Shown here: positions 8,915-17,368 of the stretch, piece by piece
How the letters are laid out: each line of letters begins with the position of its first letter
Numbering within the stretch: position 1 is the stretch's first letter
Assembly: GCF_030403505.1 (NCBI RefSeq)
Contig: NZ_JAUEMJ010000002.1
Span: forward strand, 124,001 to 188,000
DNA: 64,000 bases
Origin: Glycomyces tritici
GTDB lineage: Bacteria; Actinomycetota; Actinomycetes; Mycobacteriales; Micromonosporaceae
Direction: 5' to 3'
Notes under the pieces: model-generated
Databases searched by the model: none
What the model saw: the letters and a program-made list of their open reading frames with translations, nothing else
Told to the model about the DNA's origin: nothing
Program-made: the position numbers and the translations under genes

Positions 8915-9967
8915 GTGAGCCCCCAGCACGCGCGGAAATCCCCAGACCGCTCCCCGGCACCGCGGTCTCGCAAACCCACGATGGCGGACGTCGCCGCGGA
9001 GGTCGGCGTCTCGCGGGCGCTGGTGTCGCTGGTGTTCCGCGGGCAGCCCGGCGCGAGCCCCGACACTCGCGAGCGGGTCTTCGCCGCCGCCGCCAAGCTC
9101 GGCTACAAGCCGGACATGGCCGCGCGGCTGCTGGCCCGCGGCCGCAGCAAGGTCCTCGGGGTGCTCTTCACCGCCCGCAACCCCTACCACATCGACCTCG
9201 TGGAGGCGATCTATCCGGCGGCCGAGGAGCTCGGCTACGACCTGGTGCTGAGCGCCACGGTGCCGACCCGCAACGAGCACAACGCGATCGAGGCCCTCAT
9301 CGGGCACCGCAGCGAGGCACTGCTCCTGTGCGGGCCCACGATCCCCGACGAGGACGTGTGCGAGCTGGGCTCGCGGGTCCCCACGGTGGTGCTCGGCCGG
9401 CACATCAAGGGCGCCAGGGTCGACGTCGTGACCTCGTACGACCGGCCCGGCGCCCGCGAGGTGGTCGACTACCTGGTGGGCCTGGGCCACCGCGACATCG
9501 TGCACGTGGACGCGGGCAACCGGCCGGGCGGGCCGGAGCGGCGGCGGGCCTACCGCGACGCGATGCGCGCGCACGGGCTGGCCGACCGCATCCGGGTGAT
9601 CGCGGGCAACCACTCCCAGGAGGGCGGCTCGGAGGCCGCCCGGCTGCTGCTGGAAGCGGACGCGCCGCTGCCCACGGCGGTGTTCGCGGCGAACGACCAG
9701 TGCGCGATCGGGCTGCTGGACGTGTTCACCCGCGCCGGGGTGAAGATCCCCGAGCAGGTCTCGATCGTGGGGTACGACGACAGCCACATCGCCGGGCTCA
9801 GCCACATCGACCTGACGACGGTGCGCCAGGACGTGCCGCGGCTCGCGCAGCTCGCGGTCGAGGCGGCCGACGAGCAACTCAGGGGTGCGAGGGAGCCTGG
9901 CGTGTACCTCAAACTGGAGTCGAAACTGGTCGTTCGCGGCACGAGCGGGCCGCCCGCCCCGCAATGA
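8915..9967 (+). CDS. LacI-family transcriptional regulator
   Basis: The 350-residue repressor has an N-terminal LacI helix-turn-helix at about 23-46 (MADVAAEVGVSRALVSLVFRG), the hinge (MAARLLARGRSKVLGVLF) and a periplasmic-binding-protein-like effector domain ending with the DDSHIAGLSHIDLTTVRQD motif. The GTG at 8915 follows GGAAGGA by seven bases, which decides the start. It is directly upstream of the GH9 cellulase and in the same direction, so a role in beta-glucan use is plausible. The recognition helix (SRALVSLVF) differs from that of CebR/CelR (GRGTVSRVI), so it may not be the protein that reads the CebR-like box next to it. Confidence 0.9.
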   Translation: MSPQHARKSPDRSPAPRSRKPTMADVAAEVGVSRALVSLVFRGQPGASPDTRERVFAAAAKLGYKPDMAARLLARGRSKVLGVLFTARNPYHIDLVEAIYPAAEELGYDLVLSATVPTRNEHNAIEALIGHRSEALLLCGPTIPDEDVCELGSRVPTVVLGRHIKGARVDVVTSYDRPGAREVVDYLVGLGHRDIVHVDAGNRPGGPERRRAYRDAMRAHGLADRIRVIAGNHSQEGGSEAARLLLEADAPLPTAVFAANDQCAIGLLDVFTRAGVKIPEQVSIVGYDDSHIAGLSHIDLTTVRQDVPRLAQLAVEAADEQLRGAREPGVYLKLESKLVVRGTSGPPAPQ

Positions 9968-9996
9968 TTGACATTTACATATTTGAATGACAAGAT
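9968..9996 (+). promoter_or_regulatory. promoter of the GH9 cellulase gene
   Basis: TTGACA (9968-9973) and CAAGAT (9991-9996) are separated by 17 bases in an unusually AT-rich patch just after the lacI stop. The predicted start of transcription, near 10003, coincides with the start of the CebR-like operator. Confidence 0.6.
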
Positions 9997-10002
9997 GGCG
10001 TG

Positions 10003-10016
10003 TGGTATCGCTCCCA
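10003..10016 (+). promoter_or_regulatory. CebR/CelR-type operator at the GH9 transcription start
   Basis: TGGTATCGCTCCCA matches the 14-bp palindrome TGGGAGCGCTCCCA bound by CebR/CelR at 12 of 14 positions. It covers the predicted +1 of the cellulase promoter and lies 22 bases before the start codon, a classic repressor position released by cello-oligosaccharides. Confidence 0.6.
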
Positions 10017-10037
10017 ATCCCTTTGGAGGGCTCCCCT

Positions 10038-12623
10038 ATGCCGCGAACCGCAGTCCGCCGGAGACGCCTCGGCGTCGCCGTACTCACCGCTCTGGCCCTC
10101 GGCGCCGCCGTCGCGTCACCGGCGGCACAGGCCCAGGATGAGGAGCCCACGGACCTCATCACCAACGGCGACTTCGCCTCCGGAACCAATGGATGGTGGA
10201 CCACCGCCAACCTCACCGGCACGGTCGCCGGCGGCGAATGGTGCATCGACGTGCCCGGCGGTACGGCGAACGCCTGGGACGCCATCGTCGGCCAGGACGG
10301 CCTGCCGCTCGTCACCGGCGAGTCGTACGAGCTGCGCTTCACCGCGCGCGCCTCCACCGACGTCAGCGTCCGCGCCCTCGTGCAGCGCCCGGTCGACCCC
10401 TGGCCGACCGCGGTCGAGGAGTTCCCCTTGCTCTCCAGCGAGGCGCAGGACTTCAGCTACGCCTTCACCGCCACCGCCGACTGGACGGACGCGCAGCTCG
10501 CGTTCCAGATCGGCCGCCACGCCGAGCCGTGGCAGTTCTGCATATCGGAGGTCCAGTTGCTCACCGGAGCCGAACCCCCTGTCTACGAGCCCGATACCGG
10601 GCCGCGCGTCCGCGTGAACCAGGTCGGGTACCTGCCCGACGGACCCAAGCAGGCCACACTCGTCACCGACGCGACCGACCCGGTCCCGTGGCAGCTCCAC
10701 GACGCCGAAGGCGCCCTGGTGGCCGACGGCGACTCGGCGCCGCACGGCCCGGAGGCCACCTCGGGCGAATCGGTGCACGTCATCGACTTCTCCGCGGCCG
10801 CCGCCACCGGCGAGGGCTTCACGCTCACCGCCGACGGCGAGACCTCCTACCCGTTCGCGATCGGCGGGAACCCCTACCGGGACATGGCGACCGACGCGAT
10901 GTCCTTCTTCTACCCGCAGCGTTCGGGCATCGCGATCGACGATGCGATCGCCCCCGGGTACGGCCGCGAGGCCGGGCACGTCGACGTCGCCCCGAACCTG
11001 GGCGACAGCGCGGTCCCCTGCTACAACGAGGCGTGCGATTACACCCTCGACGTGACCGGCGGCTGGTACGACGCGGGCGACCACGGCAAGTACGTCGTCA
11101 ACGGCGGCATCTCCGTCGCGCAGCTCATGTCCGTGTACGAGCGGGCCCTCCACGCCCCCACCGGCGACGCGAGCCTCCTCGAGGACGGCAGCCTGCGCGT
11201 CCCCGAGCACGGCGACGGCGTCCCGGACGTGCTCGACGAGGCCCGCTGGGAGGTCGAGTTCCTGCTCTCCATGCAGGTGCCCGCGGGTGAGGAACTGGCG
11301 GGCATGGCCCACCACAAGATCCACGACGAGAACTGGACCGGTCTGCCGCTCATGCCGGCCGACGACCCCCAGCCGCGCTACCTCTACCCGCCGTCGACCG
11401 CGGCGACCCTGAACCTGGCCGCGGCCGCGGCGCAGGCCGCGCGCCTGTTCGCGCCGTACGACGCCGAGTTCGCGGCCGCGTGCCGCGAAGCGGCCGAGAC
11501 CGCCTGGGAGGCCGCCCTGGCCCACCCGGCCATGTACGCGCCCGACACCAGCCCGGCCGGCGGCGGCCCCTACGGCGACTCCAACGTGAGCGACGAGTTC
11601 TACTGGGCCGCAGCCGAACTGTTCCTGACCACCGGCGCGAAGACCTATGAGGAGCACCTGCTCGACTCGAAGCTGCACGAAGAGGACACGTTCGGCCCCG
11701 GCGCCTTCTACTGGGGCAGCGTCGCGTCGCTCGCCAAGCTCGACCTGGCCCTCGTCCCCAACGCCCTGCCGGGCCGCGAGGACGTGGTCGCGCAGGTCGT
11801 GGCCGGCGCCGACAACTACCTCGAGCTGCAGGCCGCGAGCCCGTGGGGCCTGTCCTACGGTTCCAGCGGCACCTTCGACTGGGGCTCCAACAGCGCCGTG
11901 CTCAACGAGCTCGTGGTCGTGGCCACCGCCTTCGACCTCACCGGCGAGTCGCAGTACCGCGACGGCGTGCTCAGCGGCCTGGACTACATCCTGGGCCGCA
12001 ACGCACTCGGGAACTCCTACGTGACCGGGTACGGCTCGCACGACTCGCACAACATGCACAGCCGCTGGTACGCCAACCAGCTCGACCCGAGCCTGCCCAA
12101 CCCGCCGGCCGGGACGCTCGCGGGCGGCCCGAACAGCGTCACCTCGACCTGGGACCCGATCGCGCAGCGCTGGCTGAACGGCTGCGCGCCGCAGCGGTGC
12201 TACATCGACGACATCGGATCGTGGGCGACGAACGAGCTGACGATCAACTGGAACGCCCCGCTCGCGCAGATCGCGAACTTCGCGGCGGAGCAGGCCGGCA
12301 CCGTCGCGGGCACCCCGTCGTGCAAGGTGGAGTACCTGATCAACGGCCAGTGGCCGGGCGGGTTCAACGCGCAGGTCCTCGTCACCAACACCGGTGACGC
12401 ACCGCTGCAGGACATCACGCTCACGTGGGCCCAGCCGACCGGCCAGTCGATCGTCCACTCCTGGAGCGTGGCCCTGGTCCAGGAGGGCCACACGGTGACC
12501 GCCACCGAACTGGGCGGCGGCTACGACCTGAAGCCGGGCCGGACTTACACGTTCGGGCTCATCGGGAAGAAGGACGCCCGCACCGCGGTCGCCCCGGCAT
12601 CGGTGACCTGCTCGGCGGCGTAG
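10038..12623 (+). CDS. secreted GH9 endoglucanase (cellulase) with CBM4/9 and CBM2 modules
   Basis: The 861-residue exported enzyme hydrolyses cellulose. Order of parts: signal peptide 1 to about 33 (RRRRLGVAVLTALALG..SPAAQAQ); CBM4/9-like module about 38-175; CelD-type Ig domain about 190-275; GH9 (alpha/alpha)6 barrel about 285-735 with the catalytic YDAGD motif (D345, D348) and the acid Glu at 733 in NELTINWNA; and a C-terminal CBM2-type module about 750-861 with Cys residues near both ends. The ATG at 10038 has GGAGG eight bases upstream. It is preceded by a LacI gene and a CebR-like operator, so it is probably induced by cellulose breakdown products. Two strong hairpins follow. Confidence 0.94.
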   Translation: MPRTAVRRRRLGVAVLTALALGAAVASPAAQAQDEEPTDLITNGDFASGTNGWWTTANLTGTVAGGEWCIDVPGGTANAWDAIVGQDGLPLVTGESYELRFTARASTDVSVRALVQRPVDPWPTAVEEFPLLSSEAQDFSYAFTATADWTDAQLAFQIGRHAEPWQFCISEVQLLTGAEPPVYEPDTGPRVRVNQVGYLPDGPKQATLVTDATDPVPWQLHDAEGALVADGDSAPHGPEATSGESVHVIDFSAAAATGEGFTLTADGETSYPFAIGGNPYRDMATDAMSFFYPQRSGIAIDDAIAPGYGREAGHVDVAPNLGDSAVPCYNEACDYTLDVTGGWYDAGDHGKYVVNGGISVAQLMSVYERALHAPTGDASLLEDGSLRVPEHGDGVPDVLDEARWEVEFLLSMQVPAGEELAGMAHHKIHDENWTGLPLMPADDPQPRYLYPPSTAATLNLAAAAAQAARLFAPYDAEFAAACREAAETAWEAALAHPAMYAPDTSPAGGGPYGDSNVSDEFYWAAAELFLTTGAKTYEEHLLDSKLHEEDTFGPGAFYWGSVASLAKLDLALVPNALPGREDVVAQVVAGADNYLELQAASPWGLSYGSSGTFDWGSNSAVLNELVVVATAFDLTGESQYRDGVLSGLDYILGRNALGNSYVTGYGSHDSHNMHSRWYANQLDPSLPNPPAGTLAGGPNSVTSTWDPIAQRWLNGCAPQRCYIDDIGSWATNELTINWNAPLAQIANFAAEQAGTVAGTPSCKVEYLINGQWPGGFNAQVLVTNTGDAPLQDITLTWAQPTGQSIVHSWSVALVQEGHTVTATELGGGYDLKPGRTYTFGLIGKKDARTAVAPASVTCSAA

Positions 12624-12630
12624 AAATCAA

Positions 12631-12660
12631 CGCCGTCCCCGGGCCTGCCCGGGGACGGCG
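12631..12660. terminator. terminator after the GH9 gene
   Basis: A perfect 13-bp stem (CGCCGTCCCCGGG with CCCGGGGACGGCG) surrounds a CCTG loop, eight bases after the stop codon. Confidence 0.85.
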
Positions 12661-12662
12661 AA

Positions 12663-12693
12663 GGGGCGGTCCATGGTGTCAGTGGACCGCCCC
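12663..12693. terminator. second hairpin in tandem after the GH9 gene
   Basis: A perfect 11-bp stem (GGGGCGGTCCA with TGGACCGCCCC) with a nine-base loop follows directly behind the first terminator. It is symmetrical, so it could also serve transcription arriving from the small secreted-protein gene on the other strand. Confidence 0.7.
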
Positions 12694-12801
12694 TCGGTCT
12701 TGCTTCCGCTCACTTGCCTGGTGCTCGGCGCCCCCGGTGCTCAGACCGGTGGCAGCCCGGCCCGCGCATGAGGTGCCGCGCCGACCGCACCTGACGGGGT
12801 C

Positions 12802-13077
12802 TTAGTCGTCGTGGTGGTGACCCTTGCCGTCGACCCACACGTGCGAGTCGTTGAACTCGCACGAGGCGTTGCCGTTCGTGAGCAGGTCGATGAGCTGGAT
12901 CACGTTGACGTCGCTGACGTTGACGCAGAAGTTCGACAGGACGTTGACGCCGCCGAAGTCGTTCTGGTCGAAGTCGTAGTTGCTCGACGAGTGCGCCATG
13001 GCGGGCGAAGCAGCGCCGACGGCGATAAGGGTAGCGGCCCCCGCGGCCGCTGCGCCCATGAGTGCTTTGCGAAGCAT
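12802..13077 (-). CDS. small secreted rodlin/chaplin-like surface protein
   Basis: This is a 91-residue exported protein with a signal peptide at 1 to about 28 (MLRKALMGAAAAG..SPAMA). The mature part of about 63 residues is rich in Asn, Asp, Val and Ser and has two cysteines (FCVNVSDVNVI and ASCEFND) and a hydrophobic IQLIDLLT segment, ending GKGHHHDD. Small size, paired cysteines and beta-prone Val/Asn spacing resemble rodlins or chaplins, which coat aerial hyphae; the match is by eye and weak. The ATG at 13077 has AAGGAGCC just upstream. The leader contains an inverted repeat (CAGTCC/GGACTG, 13106-13126). Confidence 0.7.
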   Translation of the reverse strand: MLRKALMGAAAAGAATLIAVGAASPAMAHSSSNYDFDQNDFGGVNVLSNFCVNVSDVNVIQLIDLLTNGNASCEFNDSHVWVDGKGHHHDD

Positions 13078-13243
13078 GAAGGCTCCTTGTATCGAAGTGA
13101 ATGGACAGTCCTGATTGTCGGGACTGCGTGAAACTTTAAGGGACATTGCGGGGATCTCGTCATATTTCACGGCGTTTCCTTCCAGAAAACACTTTCATGA
13201 TGATTCGCAAGTCATTCGCATGTTCGGACGGCGTCTCTCGTGG

Positions 13244-13852
13244 TCACGACGAGAGGAGTGGCGCAATGGCGACACCTGCCGCCGTCCCGGAGAGCATCGC
13301 CGGTCCGTACGGGAAGTCCTTCCGGCCCATCAGTACGACCGCCACCGCCTGCACGCCGCCGACGACGACCGTGGCGGCGAGCGCGATCGCCGCGGCCTCC
13401 CAAGCGGCCCAACCGGTCACGAGACCCAGCAGGCCGGCGAGCTTCACGTCGCCGAAGCCGACCTGGCCGGTCGCGCAGCCGATGCCGTACAGCGCCATGG
13501 CGATCGCGGCGCACGCCGCGGCCCGCAGGAGGGTGCCGGGATCGCCCGTGGCGATGAGCAGCGCGCCCGCGAGCGGGTAGGCGGGCAGGATGAGCACGTC
13601 GGGCAGCCGCCGCTGGTAGACGTCGATCCAGCCGGCGGCGATGCCGACCGCGGCGACGGTGCCGAGCGCGAACCCGTGCAGCAGTCCGTCGGCGCGCCAT
13701 GCAATCAGGAGCGCGGCGGCGAGGCTCACGACCTTGATGAGCCGCGGGTCGGGATGGCGGTCGGTGGCGAGGGCGACGCAGCGCCCGAGGCCTGGACCCG
13801 CGAGCAGGGCGGCCGTGGCCGCGCCGATATAGAGAGCACCGGGGATGAGCAC
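13244..13852 (-). CDS. prepilin peptidase (A24 family)
   Basis: This 202-residue, multi-helix membrane aspartic protease of the TadV/CpaA/PilD group would process type IV or Flp prepilins. Both catalytic aspartates are visible: D77 in GWIDVYQRRLPD and D135 in GFGDVKL (the GxGD motif). It lacks the N-terminal methylase domain and zinc cysteines of long PilD forms, so it is the short type. No pilin or secretion ATPase gene is adjacent. The GTG start at 13852 is the first plausible one, with only a weak ribosome binding site, so the true start may differ by a few codons. Confidence 0.85.
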   Translation of the reverse strand: MLIPGALYIGAATAALLAGPGLGRCVALATDRHPDPRLIKVVSLAAALLIAWRADGLLHGFALGTVAAVGIAAGWIDVYQRRLPDVLILPAYPLAGALLIATGDPGTLLRAAACAAIAMALYGIGCATGQVGFGDVKLAGLLGLVTGWAAWEAAAIALAATVVVGGVQAVAVVLMGRKDFPYGPAMLSGTAAGVAIAPLLSS

Positions 13853-14159
13853 GGTGCGATGCTCGCATTCCGTTGCGGCCGAATACGGGAGCGACGCGGC
13901 CGAGTTCGGCCGCGTCGCTCGTCACATGCGTCTTCCGTTGTGCCGCTGCAGGACCAGCGGTCACTCGGCGACAAGCCCCGATGTGCGCGTGGCTCGCCTT
14001 CTACGAATTGTCAGACCCCTGTGGGAGAGTCGTCTCATTTCTTCGGTTGGTCGGAGGTGGATGCGGGTGGGAAGGGGCATGCCCTATGGCTCCCACACGA
14101 AAGCGGGCCGCGCGCACCAGACCGCGACCGCAGGCCTTCGGCCCCGCCGCCGCCTCGCC
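13853..14159. other. 307-bp gap between prepilin peptidase and uvrA
   Basis: I see no gene in this stretch. It holds one long palindrome (13889-13920) that may end uvrA transcription. The flanking sequence is somewhat less GC-rich and includes a short AT patch around 14010-14040. No convincing promoter was found for the peptidase gene. Confidence 0.6.
13889..13920. terminator. 32-bp near-perfect palindrome, possible uvrA terminator
   Basis: GAGCGACGCGGCCGA and TCGGCCGCGTCGCTC form a 15-bp perfect stem with only GT between the arms. A two-base loop is tight, so the RNA hairpin would open one or two pairs, or the DNA could extrude a cruciform. It lies 240 bases after the uvrA stop. Confidence 0.55.
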
Positions 14160-17138
14160 CTATCGCTTGGCGGCGGTCTTGCGGCCGTTGCCCGCCTTGG
14201 CCCTGCGCGCGGCCGCGCCGTCGTTCTTGCCCTTGCCGTCCAGTCCCAGCAGCGGGCGCAGGTACGCGCCGGTGTGGCTCGCGCTGATCGCCGCCACCTC
14301 CTCCGGCGTGCCGGCCGCGACGAGCGTGCCGCCCTTGTCGCCGCCCTCGGGGCCGAGGTCGATGACCCAGTCCGAGCACTTGATCACTTCGAGGTTGTGC
14401 TCGATGGTGATCACGGTGTTGCCCTTGTCCACCAGGCCGTCGAGCACGCCGAGGAGCTTGCGCACGTCCTCGAAGTGCAGACCGGTGGTCGGCTCGTCCA
14501 GGATGTACACGGTCTTCCCGGTCGAGCGCTTCTGCAGCTCTGAAGCCAGCTTCACGCGCTGGGCCTCGCCGCCCGACAGGGTCGGGGCGGGCTGGCCCAG
14601 GCGCACGTACCCGAGGCCGACGTCGTTGAGCGTCTTCAGGTGCCGGTGGATCGTCTGGATCGGCTCGAAGAAGTCCGCGGCCTCCTCGATGGGCATGTCG
14701 AGCACATCGGAGATGGTCTTGCCGCGGTAGTGGACCTTGAGCGTGTCGCGGTTGTAGCGGGCCCCGCCGCACTCCTCGCAGGGCACGTACACGTCCGGCA
14801 GGAAGTTCATCTCGATCTTCAGCGTGCCGTCGCCGCTGCACGCCTCGCAGCGCCCGCCCTTGACGTTGAACGAGAACCGGCCCGGGCCCCAGCCGCGGAC
14901 CTTCGCCTCGGGCGTGCCCGAGAAGAGCTTGCGGACCTTGTCGAACACGCCGGTGTACGTGGCCGGGTTCGAGCGCGGCGTGCGCCCGATCGGCGACTGG
15001 TCGACGCCCACGACCTTGTCGACCCCGTCGATGCCGGTGATCGTGCGGTGCCGGCCGGCGACGATCTTGGCGCCGTTGACCTCTGCCGCGAGCGTGTTGT
15101 AGAGGATCTCGTTCACGAGCGTGGACTTGCCGGAGCCGGAGACGCCCGTGACCGAGACGAGGCAGCCCATCGGGAACGCCGCGTCGATGCCCTTGAGGTT
15201 GTTCTCCCTGGCGCCCTTGACGACCAGCTCGCGGCCGTGGTCGGCCGGACGGCGCTGCTCGGGCACCGGGATGTGCTTGCGGCCGGAGACGTAGTCGCCG
15301 GTGATCGAGCCCTCGGCCTCGGTGAGGCCGGCGACCGGACCGGAGTAGATGACGTGCCCGCCGTGCTCGCCCGCACCGGGGCCGATGTCGACGATGTGGT
15401 CGGCGACGCGGATCGTGTCCTCGTCGTGCTCGACCACGATCAGCGTGTTCCCCAGGTCCCGCAACCGCTCCAGGGTCGCGATGAGCCGGTTGTTGTCGCG
15501 CTGGTGCAGGCCGATCGACGGCTCGTCGAGCACGTACAGGACGCCCACGAGGCCGGCGCCGATCTGCGTGGCGAGCCGGATGCGCTGGGCCTCGCCGCCC
15601 GAGAGGCTGCCGGCGGCGCGCGCGAGCGTCAGGTAGTCGAGGCCGACGTCGAGCAGGAACTGCAGGCGGGCCTTGACCTCCTTCACGATCGGCGCGGCGA
15701 TGATCGAGTCGCGGTTCGAGAGCTTCAGCGCGTCGAAGAACACCGAGCAGTCCGCGACCGAGAGCGTGCAGACCTCGTGGATGGACAGGCCCTCCACGGT
15801 GACCGCCAGGACCTCGGGCTTGAGCCGGGTCCCCTCGCAGGTCGAGCACGGGATCTCCCGCATGAACTGCTCGTACTTCTCGCGGGTCCACTCGGAGTCG
15901 GTCTCGTGGTGGCGGCGCTCGACCCACGGCACGACGCCTTCGAAGCGCGTCTCGTAGGAGCGGCGCTGGCCGCGCTTGTTGCGGTAGGAGACCTGCAGGG
16001 TCTCGCCGTAGCCGTAGAGCACGGCCTTCTGCGCCTGGCTCGGGAGGTCGGCCCACGGGGTGTCGACGTCGAAGCCGACCGCCTCGCCGAGGGCGACGAT
16101 CTGGAACAGGAAGTAGTCGCCCATGCCGACCGAGGACCAGGGCGCGAGCGCGCCGTCGCGGATGCTCGCCTCCTGGTCGCGGATGACCAGCTCCGGGTCG
16201 ACCTCCTTGCGCACGCCGAGGCCGTGGCACACCGGGCAGGCGCCGAAGGGCGCGTTGAACGAGAAGGTGCGCGGCTCCAACTCGTCGAGTGAGAGCGGGT
16301 GGTCGTTGGGGCAGGCGAGCTTCTCGGAGAAGCGCCGCGTCCGGTTCGGGTCGTCCTCGGCGACGTCGACGAAGTCGAGCACCACGACCCCGTCGGCGAG
16401 GCCGAGCGCGGACTCCACCGAGTCGGTGACGCGCTGGATCGAGGAGGCCTTGACCACGAGGCGGTCGATGACCACGTCGATGTCGTGCTTCTCCTGCTTC
16501 TTCAGCTTCGGCACGTCGGTGAGGGCGTACACCTCGCCGTCGACCCGCGCGCGGGCGTAGCCCTGCTGCTGGAGGTCGCCGAAGAGGTCCACGAACTCGC
16601 CCTTGCGCTTGCGCACGACCGGGGCCAGGACCTGGAAGCGGGTGCCCTCGGGCATCGCCATGATCTGGTCGGTGATCTGCTGCGGCGACTGGCTGACGAT
16701 GGCCTCGCCGCACTGCGGGCAGTGCGGGACGCCGACGCGGGCGTACAGGAGGCGCAGGTAGTCGTAGATCTCGGTGATGGTGCCCACCGTCGACCGCGGG
16801 TTGCGGGAGGTGGACTTCTGGTCGATCGACACCGCCGGCGACAGGCCTTCGATGAAGTCGACGTCGGGCTTGTCCATCTGGCCGAGGAACTGGCGGGCGT
16901 AGGCCGAGAGCGATTCGACGTAGCGGCGCTGGCCCTCCGCGAAGATCGTGTCGAACGCCAGGGAGGACTTGCCGGAGCCCGACAGGCCGGTGAAGACGAT
17001 GAGCGAGTCCCGCGGGAGGTCGAGATCGACGTCCTTGAGGTTGTGCTCGCGCGCGCCGCGCACGACGATGGTGCCGGCTCCGTGCTGCCCGGCGGGAGAG
17101 TGCGTTTGGGAGTCTGTCTGTTGGTGCTCGTTGGCCAC
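14160..17138 (-). CDS. uvrA: excinuclease ABC subunit A
   Basis: UvrA is the ATP-dependent damage-recognition subunit of nucleotide excision repair. The 992-residue protein has the duplicated ABC layout: Walker [10 protein letters not shown] at 51-59, first zinc module [14 protein letters not shown], signature [12 protein letters not shown], second P-loop [10 protein letters not shown], second zinc module [14 protein letters not shown], and signature [12 protein letters not shown] followed by the Walker [11 protein letters not shown]. It starts at a GTG with no ribosome binding site. The promoter motif TGTCGGACC-N7-TAGATT ends six bases before the start codon, so the transcript is probably leaderless and DNA-damage inducible. 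A basic tail ([13 protein letters not shown]) follows the second ABC. Confidence 0.97.
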   Translation of the reverse strand: MANEHQQTDSQTHSPAGQHGAGTIVVRGAREHNLKDVDLDLPRDSLIVFTGLSGSGKSSLAFDTIFAEGQRRYVESLSAYARQFLGQMDKPDVDFIEGLSPAVSIDQKSTSRNPRSTVGTITEIYDYLRLLYARVGVPHCPQCGEAIVSQSPQQITDQIMAMPEGTRFQVLAPVVRKRKGEFVDLFGDLQQQGYARARVDGEVYALTDVPKLKKQEKHDIDVVIDRLVVKASSIQRVTDSVESALGLADGVVVLDFVDVAEDDPNRTRRFSEKLACPNDHPLSLDELEPRTFSFNAPFGACPVCHGLGVRKEVDPELVIRDQEASIRDGALAPWSSVGMGDYFLFQIVALGEAVGFDVDTPWADLPSQAQKAVLYGYGETLQVSYRNKRGQRRSYETRFEGVVPWVERRHHETDSEWTREKYEQFMREIPCSTCEGTRLKPEVLAVTVEGLSIHEVCTLSVADCSVFFDALKLSNRDSIIAAPIVKEVKARLQFLLDVGLDYLTLARAAGSLSGGEAQRIRLATQIGAGLVGVLYVLDEPSIGLHQRDNNRLIATLERLRDLGNTLIVVEHDEDTIRVADHIVDIGPGAGEHGGHVIYSGPVAGLTEAEGSITGDYVSGRKHIPVPEQRRPADHGRELVVKGARENNLKGIDAAFPMGCLVSVTGVSGSGKSTLVNEILYNTLAAEVNGAKIVAGRHRTITGIDGVDKVVGVDQSPIGRTPRSNPATYTGVFDKVRKLFSGTPEAKVRGWGPGRFSFNVKGGRCEACSGDGTLKIEMNFLPDVYVPCEECGGARYNRDTLKVHYRGKTISDVLDMPIEEAADFFEPIQTIHRHLKTLNDVGLGYVRLGQPAPTLSGGEAQRVKLASELQKRSTGKTVYILDEPTTGLHFEDVRKLLGVLDGLVDKGNTVITIEHNLEVIKCSDWVIDLGPEGGDKGGTLVAAGTPEEVAAISASHTGAYLRPLLGLDGKGKNDGAAARRAKAGNGRKTAAKR

Positions 17139-17144
17139 GGTGGG

Positions 17145-17166
17145 AATCTAACGTTCGGGTCCGACA
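17145..17166 (-). promoter_or_regulatory. RecA-NDp/PafBC-type promoter of uvrA
   Basis: On the minus strand TGTCGGACC, seven bases, then TAGATT. The mycobacterial RecA-NDp consensus is TTGTCRGTG-N8-TANNNT. The TGTCR element, the TANNNT box and the 16-base distance between their first bases are the same here, while the GTG of the consensus reads GAC. The six bases after the box lead straight into the GTG start. The same motif is found before three DUF4132 genes (57055-57076, 60483-60504, 63927-63948). Confidence 0.6.
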
Positions 17167-17277
17167 GTTCTGGGAGGCCCGCTGTTCGAAGGAGGGCCGA
17201 CCTACGAGGCTACTCCCCCGCACCGTGCGGTTTCATTCGCCAATGTGACCTTTGACTCACCCGGGGGGCGTGCGAAA

Positions 17278-17326
17278 GCGGGCCCGGCCGGGCGGGCGCG
17301 TATGCGCTCGCTTCGGCCGGACCCGC
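17278..17326 (-). terminator. terminator after the SH3/glucosaminidase gene
   Basis: GCGGG-C-CCGGCCG pairs with CGGCCGG-A-CCCGC with one mismatch and a 23-base loop. It lies between the secreted glucosaminidase gene and uvrA. Confidence 0.55.
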
Positions 17327-17368
17327 CCTCGCCGGCAGGAAACAAGCCTTGTGGGTGACGCGTCCGGT

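Noticed and set aside
13853..14159. Small gene in the gap after uvrA
   Set aside because: Short frames here have neither a ribosome binding site nor codon bias like the neighbours; the only clear element is the palindrome.
17139..17240. LexA/SOS box (GAAC-N4-GTTC) before uvrA
   Set aside because: GAAC occurs several times (for example GAACTGTCGGAC and CGAACGTTAGATT on the minus strand), but no copy has a matching GTTC at the right spacing. The RecA-NDp-type motif explains the region better.
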